The notes beneath the pieces are model-generated. The model worked only from the letters and a program-made list of their open reading frames with translations, made no database searches and was not told the DNA's origin. Positions 26,391 to 40,500 of a stretch of DNA of 64,000 bases are shown here, in pieces. Source of the stretch: Pisaster brevispinus (lineage: Eukaryota > Echinodermata > Asteroidea > Forcipulatida > Asteriidae); assembly GCA_023634235.1 (NCBI GenBank), contig JAMKCF010000003.1, positions 16,896,742-16,960,741 on the forward strand, in the 5' to 3' direction. Position numbers and translations under genes: made by a program. Position 1 is the stretch's first letter. Each line of letters starts with the position of its first letter.

Positions 26391-29300
26391 ATCATGATTT
26401 CACTTATGAGGTAAGAATTTCGCTTGTCTTTGCGTGGAACAGATAGCCCAGTGGTTGGGAGATAGTTTCTGGTGGGTTGGGACCATGGTTCGAATCCCGG
26501 CAGTGTCCTTGATTCACTTTTTCGTTTTTCTAAGTCTTTAAATTTGAATCATGAGTTCACTTATGAGGTAGGAATTTCGCTTGTCTTTGCGTGGAACAGA
26601 TGACCCAGTGGCTGGGAGACAGTTTCTGTTGGATCGGAACCCCGGTTCAAATCCCGGCAGGGTCCTTGATTCACGTTTTCTTTTTTCTAAGTCTTTAGAT
26701 TTGAATCATGATTTCACTTATGAGGTAGGAACTTCGGTTGTCTTTGCGTGGAACAAACAGCCCAGTGGTTGGGAGATAGTTTGTGGTGGGTCGGGACCAC
26801 GGTTCGAATCCCGGCAGTTATCTTGATTCACTTTTTCCTTTTTCTGAGTCTAAAGATTTGAATCATGATTTCACTTATGTGGTAGGAATTTCGCTTGTTT
26901 TTGCGTGGAACAGATAGCCCAGTGGTTGGGAGATAGTTTCTGGTGGATCGGGATCCCGGTTCTTATCCCGGCAAAGTCATTGATTCACTTTTTCTTGTGT
27001 CTGAGTCTAAAGATTTGAATCATGATTTCACATATGAGGTAGATATTTCGCTTGTCTTTGCGTGGAACAGATAGCCCAGTGGTTGGGAGATAGTTTCTGG
27101 TGGATCGGGATCCCGGTTCTTATCCCGGCAAAGTCATTGATTCACTTTTTCTTTTGTCTGAGTCTAAAGATTTGAATCATGATTTCACTTATGAGGTAGA
27201 TATTTCGCTTGTCTTTGCGTGGAACAGATAGCCCAGTGGTTGGGAGATAGTTTCTGGTGGGTCGGAAACATGGTTCGAATCCCGGCAGTGTCCTTGATTC
27301 ACTCTTTCTTTTTCATAAGTCTAAAGATTTGAATCATGATTTCACTTATGAGGTAGGAATTTCGCTTGTCTTTGCGTGGAACAGATGACCCAGTGGTTGG
27401 GAGACAGTTTCTGTTGGATCGGAACCCTGGTTCAAATCCCGGCAGGGTCCTTGATTCACTTTTTCTTTTTTCTAAGTCTTAGATTTGAATCATGATTTCA
27501 CTTATGAGGTAGGAACTTCGGTTGTCTTTGCGTGGAACAAACAACCCAGTGGTTGGGAGATAGTTTGTGGTGGGTCGGGACCACGGTTCGAATCCCGGCA
27601 GTGTTCTTGATTCACTTTTTCCTTTTTCTGAGTCTAAAAATTTGAATCATGATTTCACTTATGTGGTAGGAATTTCGCTTGTTTTTGCGTGGAACAGATA
27701 GCCCAGTGGTTGGGAGATAGTTTGTGGTAGGTCGGGACCACGGTTCGAATCCCGGCAGTGTTCTTGATTCACTTTTTCCTTTTTCTGAGTCTAAAAATTT
27801 GAATCATGATTTCACTTATGTGGTAGGAATTTCGCTTGTTTTTGCGTGGAACAGATAGCCCAGTGGTTGGGAGACAGTTTCTGGTGGATCGGGACCACGG
27901 TTCGAATCCCGGCAGGGTCCTTGATTCACTTTTTCTTTTTCTAAGTCTTTAGATTTGAGTAATGATTTCACTTATGAGGTAGATATTTCGCTTGTCTTTG
28001 CGTGGAACACATAACACAGTGGTTGGGAGACAGTTTCTGGTGGATCGGGACCACGGTTCGAATCCCGGCAGTGTCCTTGATTCACTTTTTCTTTTTTCTA
28101 AGTCTTTAAATTTGAATCATGATTTCACTTATGAGGTAAGAATTTCGCTTGTTTTTGCGTGGAACAGATAACCCAGTGGTTAGGAGATAGTTTCTGGTGG
28201 GTCGGGACCATGGTTCGAATCCCGGCAGTGTCCTAGATTAACTTTTTCTTTTTTCTGAGTCTAAAGATTTGAATCATGATTTCACTTATGAGGTAAGAAT
28301 TTCGCTTGTCTTTGCGTGGAACAAATAGCCCAGTGGTTGGGAGATAGTTTCTGGTGGGTCGGGACCATGGTTCGAATCCCGGCAGTGTCCTTGATTCACT
28401 TTTTCTTTTTTCTAAGTCTTTAAATTTGAATCATGATTTCACTTATGAGGTAGGAATTTCGCTTGTCTTTGCGTGGAACAGATGACCCAGTGGCTGGGAG
28501 ACAGTTTCTGTTGGATCGGAACCCCGGTTTAAATCCCGGCAGGGTCCTTGATTCACGTTTTCTTTTTTCTAAGTCTTTAGATTTGAATCATGATTTCACT
28601 TATGAGGTAGGAACTTCGGTTGTCTTTGCGTGGAACAAACAGCCCAGTGGTTGGGAGATAGTTTCTGGTGGATCGGGATCCCGGTTCTTATCCCGGCAAA
28701 GTCATTGATTCACTTTTTCTTTTGTCTGAGTCTAAAGATTTGAATCATGATTTCACTTATGAGGTAGATATTTCGCTTGTCTTTGCGTGGAACAGATAGC
28801 CCAGTGGTTGGGAGATAGTTTCTGGTGGGTTGGGACCATGGTTCGAATCCCGGCAGTGTCCTTGATTCACTTTTTCGTTTTTCTGAGTCTAAAGATTTGA
28901 ATCATGATTTCACTTATGAGGTAAGAATTTCGCTTGTCTTTGCATGGAACAGATAGCCCAGTGGTTGGGAGATAGTTTCTGGTGGGTCGGGACCATGGTT
29001 CGAATCCCGGCAGTGTCCTTGATTCACTCTTTCTTTTTCATAAGTCTAAAGATTTGAATCATGATTTCACTTATGAGGTAGGAATTTCGCTTGTCTTTGC
29101 GTGGAACAGATGACCCAGTGGTTGGGAGACAGTTTCTGTTGGATCGGAACCTTGGTTCAAATCCCGGCAGGGTCCTTGATTCGCGTTTTCTTTTTTCTAA
29201 GTCTTTAGATTTGAATCATGATTTCACTTATGAGGTAGGAACTTCGGTTGTCTTTGCGTGGAACAAACAGCCCAGTGGTTGGGAGATAGTTTGTGGTGGG

Positions 29301-31110
29301 TCGGGACCACGGTTCGAATCCCGGCAGTGTTCTTGATTCACTTTTTCCTTTTTCTGAGTTTAAAGATTTGAATCATGATTTCACTTATGTGGTAAGAATT
29401 TCGCTTGTTTTTGCCTGGAACAGATAGCCCAGTGGTTGGGAGATAGTTTCTGGTGGATCGGGATCCCGGTTGTTATCCCGGCAAAGTCATTGATTAAATT
29501 TTTCTTTTGTCTGAGTCTAAAGATTTGAATCATGATTTCACTTATGAGGTAGATATTTCGCTTGTCTTTGCGTGGAACACATAGCACAGTGGTTGGGAGA
29601 CAGTTTCTGGTGGATCGGGACCACGGTTCGAATCCCGGCAGGGTCCTTGATTCACTCTTTTTTTTCTTCTAAGTCTTTAGATTTGAATCATGATTTCACT
29701 TATGAGGTAGATATTTCGGTTGTCTTTGCGTGGAACACATAGCACAGTGGTTGGGAGACAGTTTCTGTTGGATCGGAACCCCGGTTCAAATCCCGGCAGG
29801 GTCCTTGATTCACTTTTTCTTTTTCATAAGTCTAAAGATTTGAATCATGATTTCACTTATGAGGTAGGAATTTCGCTTGTCTTTGCGCGGAACAAACAGC
29901 CCAAAGGTTGGGAGATAGTTTGTGGTGGGTCGGGACCACGGTTCGAATCCCGGCAGTGTTCTTGATTCACTTTTTCTTTTGTCTGAGTCTAAAGATTTGA
30001 ATCATGATTTCACTTATGAGGTAGATATTTCGCTTGTCTTTGCGTGGAACAGATAGCCCAGTGGTTGGGAGATAGTTTCTGTTGGGTTGGGACCATGGTT
30101 CGAATCCCGGCAGTGTCCTTGATTCACTTTTTCGTTTTTCTGAGTCTAAAGATTTGAATCATGATTTCACTTATGAGGTAAGAATTTCGCTTGTCTTTGC
30201 ATGGAACAGATAGCCCAGTGGTTGGGAGATAGTTTCTGGTGGGTCGGGACCATGGTTCGAATCCCGGCAGTGTCCTTGATTCACTCTTTCTTTTTCATAA
30301 GTCTAAAGATTTGAATCATGATTTCACTTATGAGGTAGGAATTTCGCTTGTCTTTGCGTGGAACAGATGACCCAGTGGTTGGGAGACAGTTTCTGTTGGA
30401 TCGGAACCTTGGTTCAAATCCCGGCCGGGTCCTTGATTCACGTTTTCTTTTTTCTAAGTCTTTAGATTCGAATCATGATTTCACTAATGAGGTAGGAACT
30501 TCGGTTGTCTTTGCGTGGAACAAACAGCCCAGTGGTTGGGAGATAGTTTGTGGTGGGTCGGGACCACGGTTCGAATCCCGGCAGTGTTCTTGATTCACTT
30601 TTTCCTTTTTCTTAGTCTAAAGATTTGAATCATGATTTCACTTATGTGGTAAGAATTTCGCTTGTTTTTGCCTGGAACAGATAGCCCAGTGGTTCGGAGA
30701 TAGTTTCTGGTGGATCGGGATCCCGGTTCTTATCCCGGCAAAGTCATTGATTAAATTTTTCTTTTGTCTGAGTCTAAAGATTTGAATCATGATTTCACTT
30801 ATGAGGTAGATATTTCGCTTGTCTTTGCTTGGAACACATAGCACAGTGGTTGGGAGATAGTTTCTGGTGGATCGGGACAACGGTTCGAATCCCGGCAGTG
30901 TCTTTGATTCACTTTTTCTTTTTTCTGAGTCCAAAGATTTGAATCATGAATTCACTTTTGAGGTGAGAATTTCGCTTGTCTTTGCGTGGAACACATAGCC
31001 CAATGGTTGGGAAATAGTTTCTGGTGGGTCGGGACCACGGTTCGAATCCCGGTAGGGTCCTTGATTCACTTTTTCTTTTTTCTAAGTCTTTAGATTTGAA
31101 TCATGATTTC
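26391..31110 (+). repeat. Block 7: 628-bp four-monomer and 1,257-bp eight-monomer repeats
   Basis: A monomer with doubly altered boxes (tgacccagtgg, ttcaaatcc or tttaaatcc) or its relatives recurs at about 26,600, 27,390, 28,482, 29,110, 29,740 and 30,368, with several spacings of 628-629 bp. A longer 1,257-bp unit repeats 28,800-30,050 at 30,057 onward. Monomers with ttcttatcc or tgttatcc B boxes lie at 26,953, 27,116, 28,682, 29,470 and 30,727. This is the part of the window where broken boxes are most concentrated. Confidence 0.85.
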
Positions 31111-34100
31111 ACTTATGAGGTAAGAATTTCGCTTGTCTTTGCGTGGAACACATAGCCAAGAGGTTGGGAGACAGTTTCTGTTGGATCGGAACACCGGTTC
31201 AAATCCCGGCAGGGTCCTTGATTCACGTTTTCTTTGTTCTAAGTCTTTAGATTTGAATCATGATTTCACTTATGAGGTAGGAACTTCGGTTGTCTTTGCG
31301 TGGAACAAACAGCCCAGTGGTTGGGAGATAGTTTGTGGTGGGTCGGGAACACGGTTTGAATCCCGGCAGGGTCCTTGATCCACTTTTTCTTTTTTCTAAG
31401 TCTTTAGATTTGAATCATGATTTCACTTATGAGGTAAGAATTTCGCTTGTCTTTGCGTGGAACAGATAGCCCAGTGGTTGGGAGATAGTTTCTGGTGGGT
31501 CGGGACCATGGTTCGAATCCCGGCAGTGACCTTGATTCACTTTTTCCTTTTTCTGAGTCTAAAGATTTGAATCATGATTTCACTTATGAGGTAAGAATTT
31601 CGCATGTCTTTGCGTGGAACAGATAGCCCAGTGGTTGGGAGATAGTTTCTGGTGGATCGGGATCCCGGTTCGAATCCCGGCAGGGTCCTTGATTCACTTT
31701 TTCTTGTGTCTAAGTCTTTAGATTTGAATCATGATTTCACTTATGAGGTAAGAAATTCGCTTGTCTTTGCGTGGAACAGATAGCCCAGTGGTTGGGAGAT
31801 AGTTTCTGGTGGGTCGGGACCATGGTTCGAATCCCGGCAGTGTCCTTGATTCACTTTTTCTTTTTTATAAGTCTTTAAATTTGAATCATGATTTCACTTA
31901 TGAGGTAGGAATTTCGCTTGTCTTTGCGTGGAACAGATGACCCAGTGGTTGGGAGACAGTTTCTGTTGGATCGGAACACCGGTTCAAATCCCGGCAGGGT
32001 CCTTGATTCACTTTTTCTTTTTTCTGAGTCTAAAGATTTGAACCATTATTTCACTTATGTGGTAGGAATTTTGCTTGTCTTTGCGTGGAACAGATAGCGT
32101 AGTGGTTGGGAGATAGTTTCTGGTGGATCGTGACCACGGTTCGAATCCCGGCAATGTCCTTGACTCACTTGTTCTTTTTTTTTGAGTCTAAAGATTTGAA
32201 TCATGATTTCACTTATAAGGTAAGAATTTCGCTTGTCTTTGCGTGGAACAGATAGCCCAGTGGTTGGGAGATAGTTTCTGGTGGATCGGGACCACGGTTC
32301 GAATCCCGGCAGTGTACTTGATTCACTTTTTCTGTTTTCTGAGTCTAAAGATTTGAATCATGATTTCACTTATGAGGTAGGAATTTCGCTTGTCTTTGCG
32401 TGGAACAAAAAGCCCAGTGGTTGGGATATAGTTTCTGGTGGATCCGGACCACGGTTCGAATCCCGGCAGGGTCCTTGATTCACTCTTTCTTTTTCATAAG
32501 TTTAAAGATTTGAACCATTATTTCACTTATGTGGTAGGAATTTTGCTTGTCTTTGCGTGGAACAGATAGCCTAGTGGTTGGGAGATAGTTTCTGGTGGAT
32601 CGGGACCACGTTTCGAATCCCGGCAGGGTCCTTGATTCACTTTTTCTTGTTTCTAAGTCTTTAGATTTGAATCATGATTTCACTTATGAGGTATAGATTG
32701 CGCTTGTCTTTGAGTGGAACAAATAGCCCAGTGGTTGGGAGATAGTTTCTGGTGGATCGGGACCCCGGTTCGAATCCCGGCAGGGTCCTTGATTCACTCT
32801 TTCTTTTTCATAAGTCTAAAGATTTGAATCATGATTTCACTTATGAGGTAGGAATTTCGCTTATCTTTGCGTGGAACAGATGACCCAGTGGTTGGGAGAC
32901 AGTTTCTGTTGGACCGGGACCACGGTTCGAATCCCGGCAGTGTCCTTGAGTCACTTTTTCTTTTTTGTAAATCTTTAGATTTGAATCATGATTTCTCTTA
33001 TGAGGTAAGAATTTCGCTTGTCTTTGCGTGGAACAAATAGCCCAGTGGTTGGGAGATAGTTTCTGGTGGTTCGGGACCATGGTTCGAATCCCGGCAGTGT
33101 CCTTGGTTCACTTTTTCCTTTTTCTGAGTCTAAAGATTTGAACTATTATTTCACTTATGTGGTAGGAATTTTGCTTGTCTTTGCGTGGAACAGATAGCCT
33201 AGTGGTTGGGAGATAGTTTCTGGTGGGTCGGGACCACGGTTCGAATCCCGACAAGGTCCTTGATTCACTTTTTCTTTTTGCTGAGTCTAAGGATTTGAAT
33301 CATGATTTCACTTATTAGGTAAGAATTTCGCTTGTCTTTGCGGCGAACAGATAGCCCAGTGGTTGGGAAATAGTTTCTGGTGGGTCGGGACCACGGTTCG
33401 AATCCCGGCAGGGTCCTTGATTCACTTTTTCTTTGTTCTAAGTCTTTAGATTTGAATCATGATTTCACTTATGAGGTATAGATTGCGCTTGTCTTTGAGT
33501 GGAACAAATAGCCCAGTGGTTGATAAATAGTTTCTGGTGGGTCGGGACCACGGTTCGAATCCCGACAAGGTCCTTGATTCACTTTTTCTTTTTGCTGAGT
33601 CTAAGGATTTGAATCATGATTTCACTTATGAGGTAAGAATTTCGCTTGTCTTTGCGTGGAACACATAGCCCAGTGGTTGGGAGATAGTTTCTGGTGGTTC
33701 GGGACCATGGTTCGAATCCCGGCAGTGTCCTTGATTCACTTTTTCTTTTTTCTAAGTCTAAAGATTTGAACCATTATTTCACTTATGTGGTAGGAATTTT
33801 GCTTGTCTATGCGTGGAACAGATAGCCTAGTGGTTGGGAGATAGTTTCTGGTGGATCGTGACCACGGTTCGAATCCCGGCAGTGTCCTTGACTCACTTTT
33901 TCTTTTTTCTGAGTCTAAAGATTTGAATCATGATTTCACTTATGAGGTAAGAATTTCGCTTGTCTTTGCGTGGAACAGATAGCCCAGTGGTTGGGAGATA
34001 GTTTCTGGTGGATCGGGACCACGGTTCGAATCCCGGCAGTGTCTTTGATTCACTTTTTCTTTTTTCTAAGTCTTTAGATTCCAATCATGATTTCACTTAT

Positions 34101-37100
34101 GAGGTATAGATTGCGCTTGTCTTTGAGTGGAACAAATAGCCCAGTGGTTGGGAGACAGTTTCTGTTCTATCGGAACCCCGGTTCAAATCCCGGCAGGGTC
34201 CTTGATTCACATTTTCTTTTTTCCAAGTCTTTAGATTTGAATCATGATTTCACTTATGAGGTAGGAACTTCGGTTGTCTTTGCGTGGAACAGATAGCCCA
34301 GTGGTTGGGAGATAATGTCTGGTGGGTCGGGACCATGGTTCGAATCCCGGCAGTGTCCTTGATTCACTTTTTCTTTTTTCTAAATCTTTAGATTTGAATC
34401 ATGATTTCACTTAAGAGGTAAGAATTTCGCTTGTCTTTGCGTGGACCAGATAGCCCAGTGGTTGGGAGATAGTTTCTGGTGGGTCGGGACCACGGTTCGA
34501 ATCCCGACAAGGTCCTTGATTCACTTTTTCTTTTTGCTGAGTCTAAGGATTTGAATCATGATTTCACTTATGAGGTAAGAATTTCGCTTGTCTTTGCGGC
34601 GAACAGATAGCCCAGTGGTTGGGAAATAGTTTCTGGTGCGTCGGGACCACGGTTCGAATCCCGGCAGTGTCGTTGATTCACTTTTTCTTTGTTCTAAGTC
34701 TTTAGATTTGAATCATGATTTCACTTATGAGGTAAGAATTTCGCTTGTCTTTGCGGCGAACAGATAGCCCAGTGGTTGGGAAATAGTTTCTGGTGGGTCG
34801 GACCACGGTTCGAATCCCGGCAGGGTCCTTGATTCACTTTTCTTTGTTCTAAGTCTTTAGATTTGAATCATGATTTCACTTATGAGGTATAGATTGCGCT
34901 TGTCTTTGCGTGGAACAGATGACCCAGTGGTTGGGAGACAGTTTCTGTTGGATCGGGACCACGGTTCGAATCCCGGCAGTGTCCTTGAGTCACTTTTTCT
35001 TTTTTGTAAATCTTTAGATTTGAATCATGATTTCAATTATGAGGTAAGAATTTCGCTTGTCTTTGCGTGGAACAAATAGCCCAGTGGTTGGGAGATAGTT
35101 TCTGGTGGTTCGGGACCATGGTTCGAATCCCGGCAGTGTCCTTGATTCACTTTTTCCTTTTTCTGAGTCTAAAGATTTGAACCATTATTTCACTTATGTG
35201 GTAGGAATTTTGCTTGTCTTTGCGTGGAACAGATAGCCTAGTGGTTGGGAGATAGTTTCTGGTGGGTCGGGACCACGGTTCGAATCCCGACAAGGTCCTT
35301 GATTCACTTTTTCTTTTTGCTGAGTCTAAGGATTTGAATCATGATTTCACTTATAAGGTAAGAATTTCGCTTGTCTTTGCGGCGAACAGATAGCCCAGTG
35401 GTTGGGAAATAGTTTCTGGTGGGTCGGACCACGGTTCGAATCCCGGCAAGGTCCTTGATTCACTTTTACTTTTTGCTGAGTCTAAGGATTTGAATCATGA
35501 TTTCACTTATGAGGTAAGAATTTCGCTTGTCTTTGCGTGGAACACATAGCCAAGAGGTTGGGAGACAGTTTCTGTTGGATCGGAACACCGGTTCAAATCC
35601 CGGCAGGGTCCTTGATTCACGTTTTCTTTTTTCTAAGTCTTTAGATTTGAATCATGATTTCACTTATGAGGTAGGAACTTCGGTTGTCTTTGCGTGGAAC
35701 AAACAGCCCAGTGGTTGGGAGATAGTTTGTGGTGGGTCGGGAACACGGTTTGAATCCCGGCAGGGTCCTTGATTCACTTTTTCTTTTTTCTAAGTCTTTA
35801 GATTTGAATCATGATTTCACTTATGAGGTCAGAATTTCGCTTGTCTTTGCGTGGAACACATAGCCCAGTGGTTGGGAGATAGTTTCTGGTGGGTCGGGAC
35901 CATGGTTCGAATCCCGGCAGTGTCCTTGATTCACTTTTTCCTTTTTCTGAGTCTAAAGATTTGAATCATGATTTCACTTATGAGGTAAGAATTTCGCTTG
36001 TCTTTGCGTGGAACAGATAGCCCAATGGTTGGGAGATAGTTTCTGGTGGATCGGGACCACGGTTCGAATCCCGGCAGTGACCTTGATTCACTTTTTCTTT
36101 TTTCTGAGTTTAAAGATTTGAATCATGATTTCACTTATGAGGTAAGAATTTTGCATGTCTTTGCGTGGAACAGATAGCCCAGTTGTTGGGAGATAGTTTC
36201 TGGTGGATCGGGATCCCGGTTCGGATCCCGGCAGGGTCCTTGATTCACTTTTTCTTGTGTCTAAGTCTTTAGATTTGAATCATGATTTCACTTATGAGGT
36301 AAGAATTTCGCTTGTCTTTGCGTGGAACAGATAGCCCAGTGGTTGGGAGATAGTTGCTGGTGGGTCGGGACCATGGTTCGAATCCCGGCAGTGTCCTTGA
36401 TTCACTTTTTCTTTTTTATAAGTCTTTAAATTTGAATAATGATTTCACTTATGAGGTAGGAATTTCGCTTGTCTTTTCGTGGAACAAATAGCCCAGTGGT
36501 TGGGAGATAGTTTCTGGTGGATCGGGACCCCGGTTCGAATCCCGGCAGGGTCCTTGATTCACTCTTTCTTTTTCATAAGTCTAAAGATTTGAATCATGAT
36601 TTCACTTATGAGGTAGGAATTTCGCTTGTCTTTGCGTGGAACAGATGACCCAGTGGTTGGGAGACAGTTTCTGGTGGATCGGGACCACGGTTCAAATCCC
36701 GGCAGGGTCCTTGATTCACGTTTTCTTTTTTCTAAGTCTTTAGATTTGAATCATGATTTCACTTAAGAGGTAAGAATTTCGCTTGTCTTTGCGTGGAACA
36801 GATAGCCCAGTGGTTGGGAGATAGTTTCTGGTGGATCGGGACCACGGTTCGAATCCCGGCAGTGTCCTTGATTCACTTTTTCTTTTTTCTGAGTCTAAAG
36901 ATTTGAATCATGATTTCACTTATGAGGTAGGAATTTCGCATGTCTTTGCGTGGAACAAAAAGCCCAGTGGTTGGGATATAGTTTCTGGTGGATCCGGACC
37001 ACGGTTCGAATCCCGGCAGGGTCCTTGATTCACTCTTTCTTTTTCATAAGTTTAAAGATTTGAATCATGATTTCACTTATGAGGTAAGAATTTCGCTTGT

Positions 37101-37500
37101 CTTTGCGTGGAACAGATAGCCCAGTGGTTGGGAGATAGTTTCTGGTGGTTCGGGACCATGGTTCGAATCCCGGCAGTGTCCTTGATTTACTTTTTCCTTT
37201 TTCTGAGTCTAAAGATTTGAACCATTATTTCACTTATGTGGTAGGAATGTTGCTTGTCTTTGCGTGGAACAGATAGCCTAGTGGTTGGAAGATAGTTTCT
37301 GGTGGATCGGGACCACGTTTCGAATCCCGGCAGGGTCCTTGATTCACTTTTTCTTTTTTCTAAGTCTTTAGATTTGAATCATGATTTATCTTATGAGGTA
37401 TAGATTGCGCTTGTCTTTGAGTGGAACAAATAGCCCAGTGGTTGGGAGATAGTTTCTGGTGGATCGGGACCCCGGTTCGAATCCCGGCAGGGTCCTTGAT
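31111..37500 (+). repeat. Block 8: ~4.4-4.7 kb offset duplication
   Basis: About 40 monomers. A stretch at 31,111-32,790 recurs at about 35,500-37,500. The offset is 4,394 bp at first (tagccaagaggttggg near 31,154 and 35,549). It rises to 4,550 bp after an extra monomer near 35,975-36,130, and then by about one more monomer. Between the copies are units with tttgcggcgaac (33,340; 34,595; 34,753; 35,378) and with tttgaaccattatttcac. B boxes are mostly intact. Confidence 0.82.
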
Positions 37501-40500
37501 TCACTCTTTCTTTTTTCTGAGTCTAAAGATTTGAATCATGATTTCACTTATGAGGTAAGAATTTCGCATGTCTTTGCATGGAACAGATAGCCCAGTGGTT
37601 GGTAGATAGTTTCTGGTGGGTCGGGACCAAGGTTCGAATCCCGGCAGTGTCCTTGATTCACTTTTTCCTTTTTCTGAGTCTAAAGATTTGAACCATTATT
37701 TCACTTATGAGGTAGGAATTTTGCTTGTGTTTGCGTGGAACAGATAGCCTAGTGGTTGGGAGATAGTTTCTGGTGGATCGTGACCACGGTTCGAATCCCG
37801 GCAGTGTCCTTGACTCACTTTTTCTTGTTTCTGAGTCTAAAGATTTGAATCATGATTTCACTTATGAGGTAAGAATTTCGCTTGTCTTTGCGGCGAACAG
37901 ATAGCCCAGTGGTTGGGAAATAGTTTCTGGTGGGTCGGGACCACGGTTCGAATCCCGGCAGGTTCCTTGATTCACTCTTTCTTTTTTCTAAGTCTTTAGA
38001 TTTCAATCATGATTTCACTTATGAGGTATAGATTGCGCTTGTCTTTGAGTGGAACAAATAGCCCAGTGGTTGGGAGATAGTTTCTGGTGGGTCGGGACCA
38101 CGGTTCGAATCCCGACAAGGTCCTTGATTCAGTTTTTCTTTTTGCTGAGTCTAAGGATTTGAATCATGATTTCACTTATGAGGGAGGAATTTCGCTTGTC
38201 TTTGCGTGGAACAAATAGCCCAGTGGTTGGGAGATAGTTTCTGGTGGTTCGGGACCACGGTTCGAATCCCGGCAGGGTCCTTGATTCACTTTTTCTTTTT
38301 TCTGAGTCTAAAGATTTGAATCATGATTTCATTTTTGAGGTAAGAATTTCGCTTGTCTTTGCGTGGAACACATAGCCCAGTGGTTGGGAAATAGTTTCTG
38401 GTGGGTCGGGACCATGGTTCGAATCCCGGCAGTGTCCTTGATTCACTTTTTCCTTTTTCTGAGTCTAAAGATTTGAATCATGATTTCACTTATGAGGTAA
38501 GAATTTCGCTTGTCTTTGCGTGGAACAGATAGCCTAGTGGTTGGGATATAGTTTCTGGTGGATCCGGACCTCGGTTCGAATCCCGGCAGGGTCCTTGATT
38601 CACTCTTTCTTTTTCATAAGTTTAAAGATTTGATTCATGATTTCACTTATGAGGTAAGAATTTCGCTTGTCTTTGCGTGGAACAGATAGCCCAGTGGTTG
38701 GGAGATAGTTTCTGGTGGTTCGGGACCATGGTTCGAATCCCGGCAGTGTCCTTGATTTACTTTTTCCTTTTTCTGAGTCTAAAGATTTGAACCATTATTT
38801 CACTTATGTGGTAGGAATTTTGCTTGTCTTTGCGTGGAACAGATAGCCTAGTGGTTGGGAGATAGTTTCTGGTGGGTCGGGACCACGGTTCGAATCCCGA
38901 CAAGGTCCTTGATTCACTTTTTCTTTTTGCTGAGTCTAAGGATTTGAATCATGATTTCACTTATGAGGTAAGTATTTCGCTTGTCTTTGCGGCGAACAGA
39001 TAGCCCAGTGGTTGGGAAATAGTTTCTGGTGGGTCGGGACCACGGTTCGAATCCCGGCAGGGTCCTTGATTCACTTTTTCTTTGTTCTAAGTCTTTAGAT
39101 TTGAATCATGATTTCACTTATGAGGTAAGAATTTCGCTTGTCTTTGCGGCGAACAGATAGCCCAGTGGTTGGGAAATAGTTTCTGGTGGGTCGGGACCAC
39201 GGTTCGAATCCCGGCAGGGTCCTTGATTCACTTTTCTTTGTTCTAAGTCTTTAGATTTGAATCATGATTTCACTTATGAGGTATAGATTGCGCTTGTCTT
39301 TGAGTGGAACAAATAGCCCAGTGGTTGAGAGATAGTTTCTGGTGGGTCGGGACCACGGTTCGAATCCCGACAAGGTCCTTGATTCACTTTTACTTTTTGC
39401 TGAGTCTAAGGATTTGAATCATGATTTCACTTATGAGGTAAGAATTTCGCTTGTCTTTGCGTGGAACAGATAGCCCAGTGGTTGGGAGATAGTTTCTGGT
39501 GGATCGGGACCACGGTTCGAATCCCGGCAGTGTCCTTGATTCACTTTTTCTTTTTTCTAAATCTTTAGGTTTGAATCATGATTTCACTTATGAGGTAAGA
39601 ATTTCGCTTGTCTTTGCGTGGAACAGATAGCCTAGTGGTTGGGAGATAGTTTCTGGTGGGTCGGGACCATGGTTCGAATCCCGGCAGTGTCCTTGATTAA
39701 CTTTTTCCTTTTTCTGAGTCTAAAGATTTGAATCATGATTTCACTTATGAGGTAAGAATTTCGCTTGTCTTTGCGTGGAACAGATAGCCTAGTGGTTGGG
39801 AGGTAGTTTCTGGTGGATCGTGACCACGGTTCGAATCCCGGCAGTGTCCTTGACTCACTTTTTCTTTTTTCTGAGTCTAAAGATTTGAATCATGATTTCA
39901 CTTATGAGGTAAGAATTTCGCTTGTCTTTGCGGCGAACAGTGGTTGGGAAATAGGTTCTGGTGGGTCGGGACCACGGTTCGAATCCCGGCAGGGTCCTTG
40001 ATTCACTTTTTCTTTTTTCTAAGTCTTTAGATTCCAATCATGATTTCACTTATGAGGTATAGATTGCGCTTGTCTTTGCGTGGAACAAATAGCCCAGTGG
40101 TTGGGAGATAGTTTCTAGTGGATCGGGACCCCGGTTCGAATCCTGGCAGGGTCCTTGATTCACTCTTTCTTTTTCATAAGTCTAAAGATTTGAATCATGA
40201 TTTCACTTATGAGGTAGGAATTTCGCTTGTCTTTGCGTGGAACAGATGACCCAGTGGTTGGGAGACAGTTTCTGTTGGATCGGGACCACGGTTCGAATCG
40301 CGGCAGTGTCCTTGAGTCACTTTTTCTTTTTTGTAAATCTTTAGATTTGAATCATGATTTCACTTATGACGTAAGAATTTCGCTTGTCTTTGCGTGGAAC
40401 AAATAGCCCAGTGGTTGGGAGATAGTTTCTGGTGGTTCGGGACCATGGTTCGAGTCCCGGCAGTGTCCTTGATTCACTTTTTCCTTTTTCTGAGTCTAAA

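Noticed and set aside
28675..28695. gggatccc inverted repeat as a regulatory operator
   Set aside because: It is a chance palindrome within the spacer of one monomer family and moves with that family. Nothing else suggests regulation.
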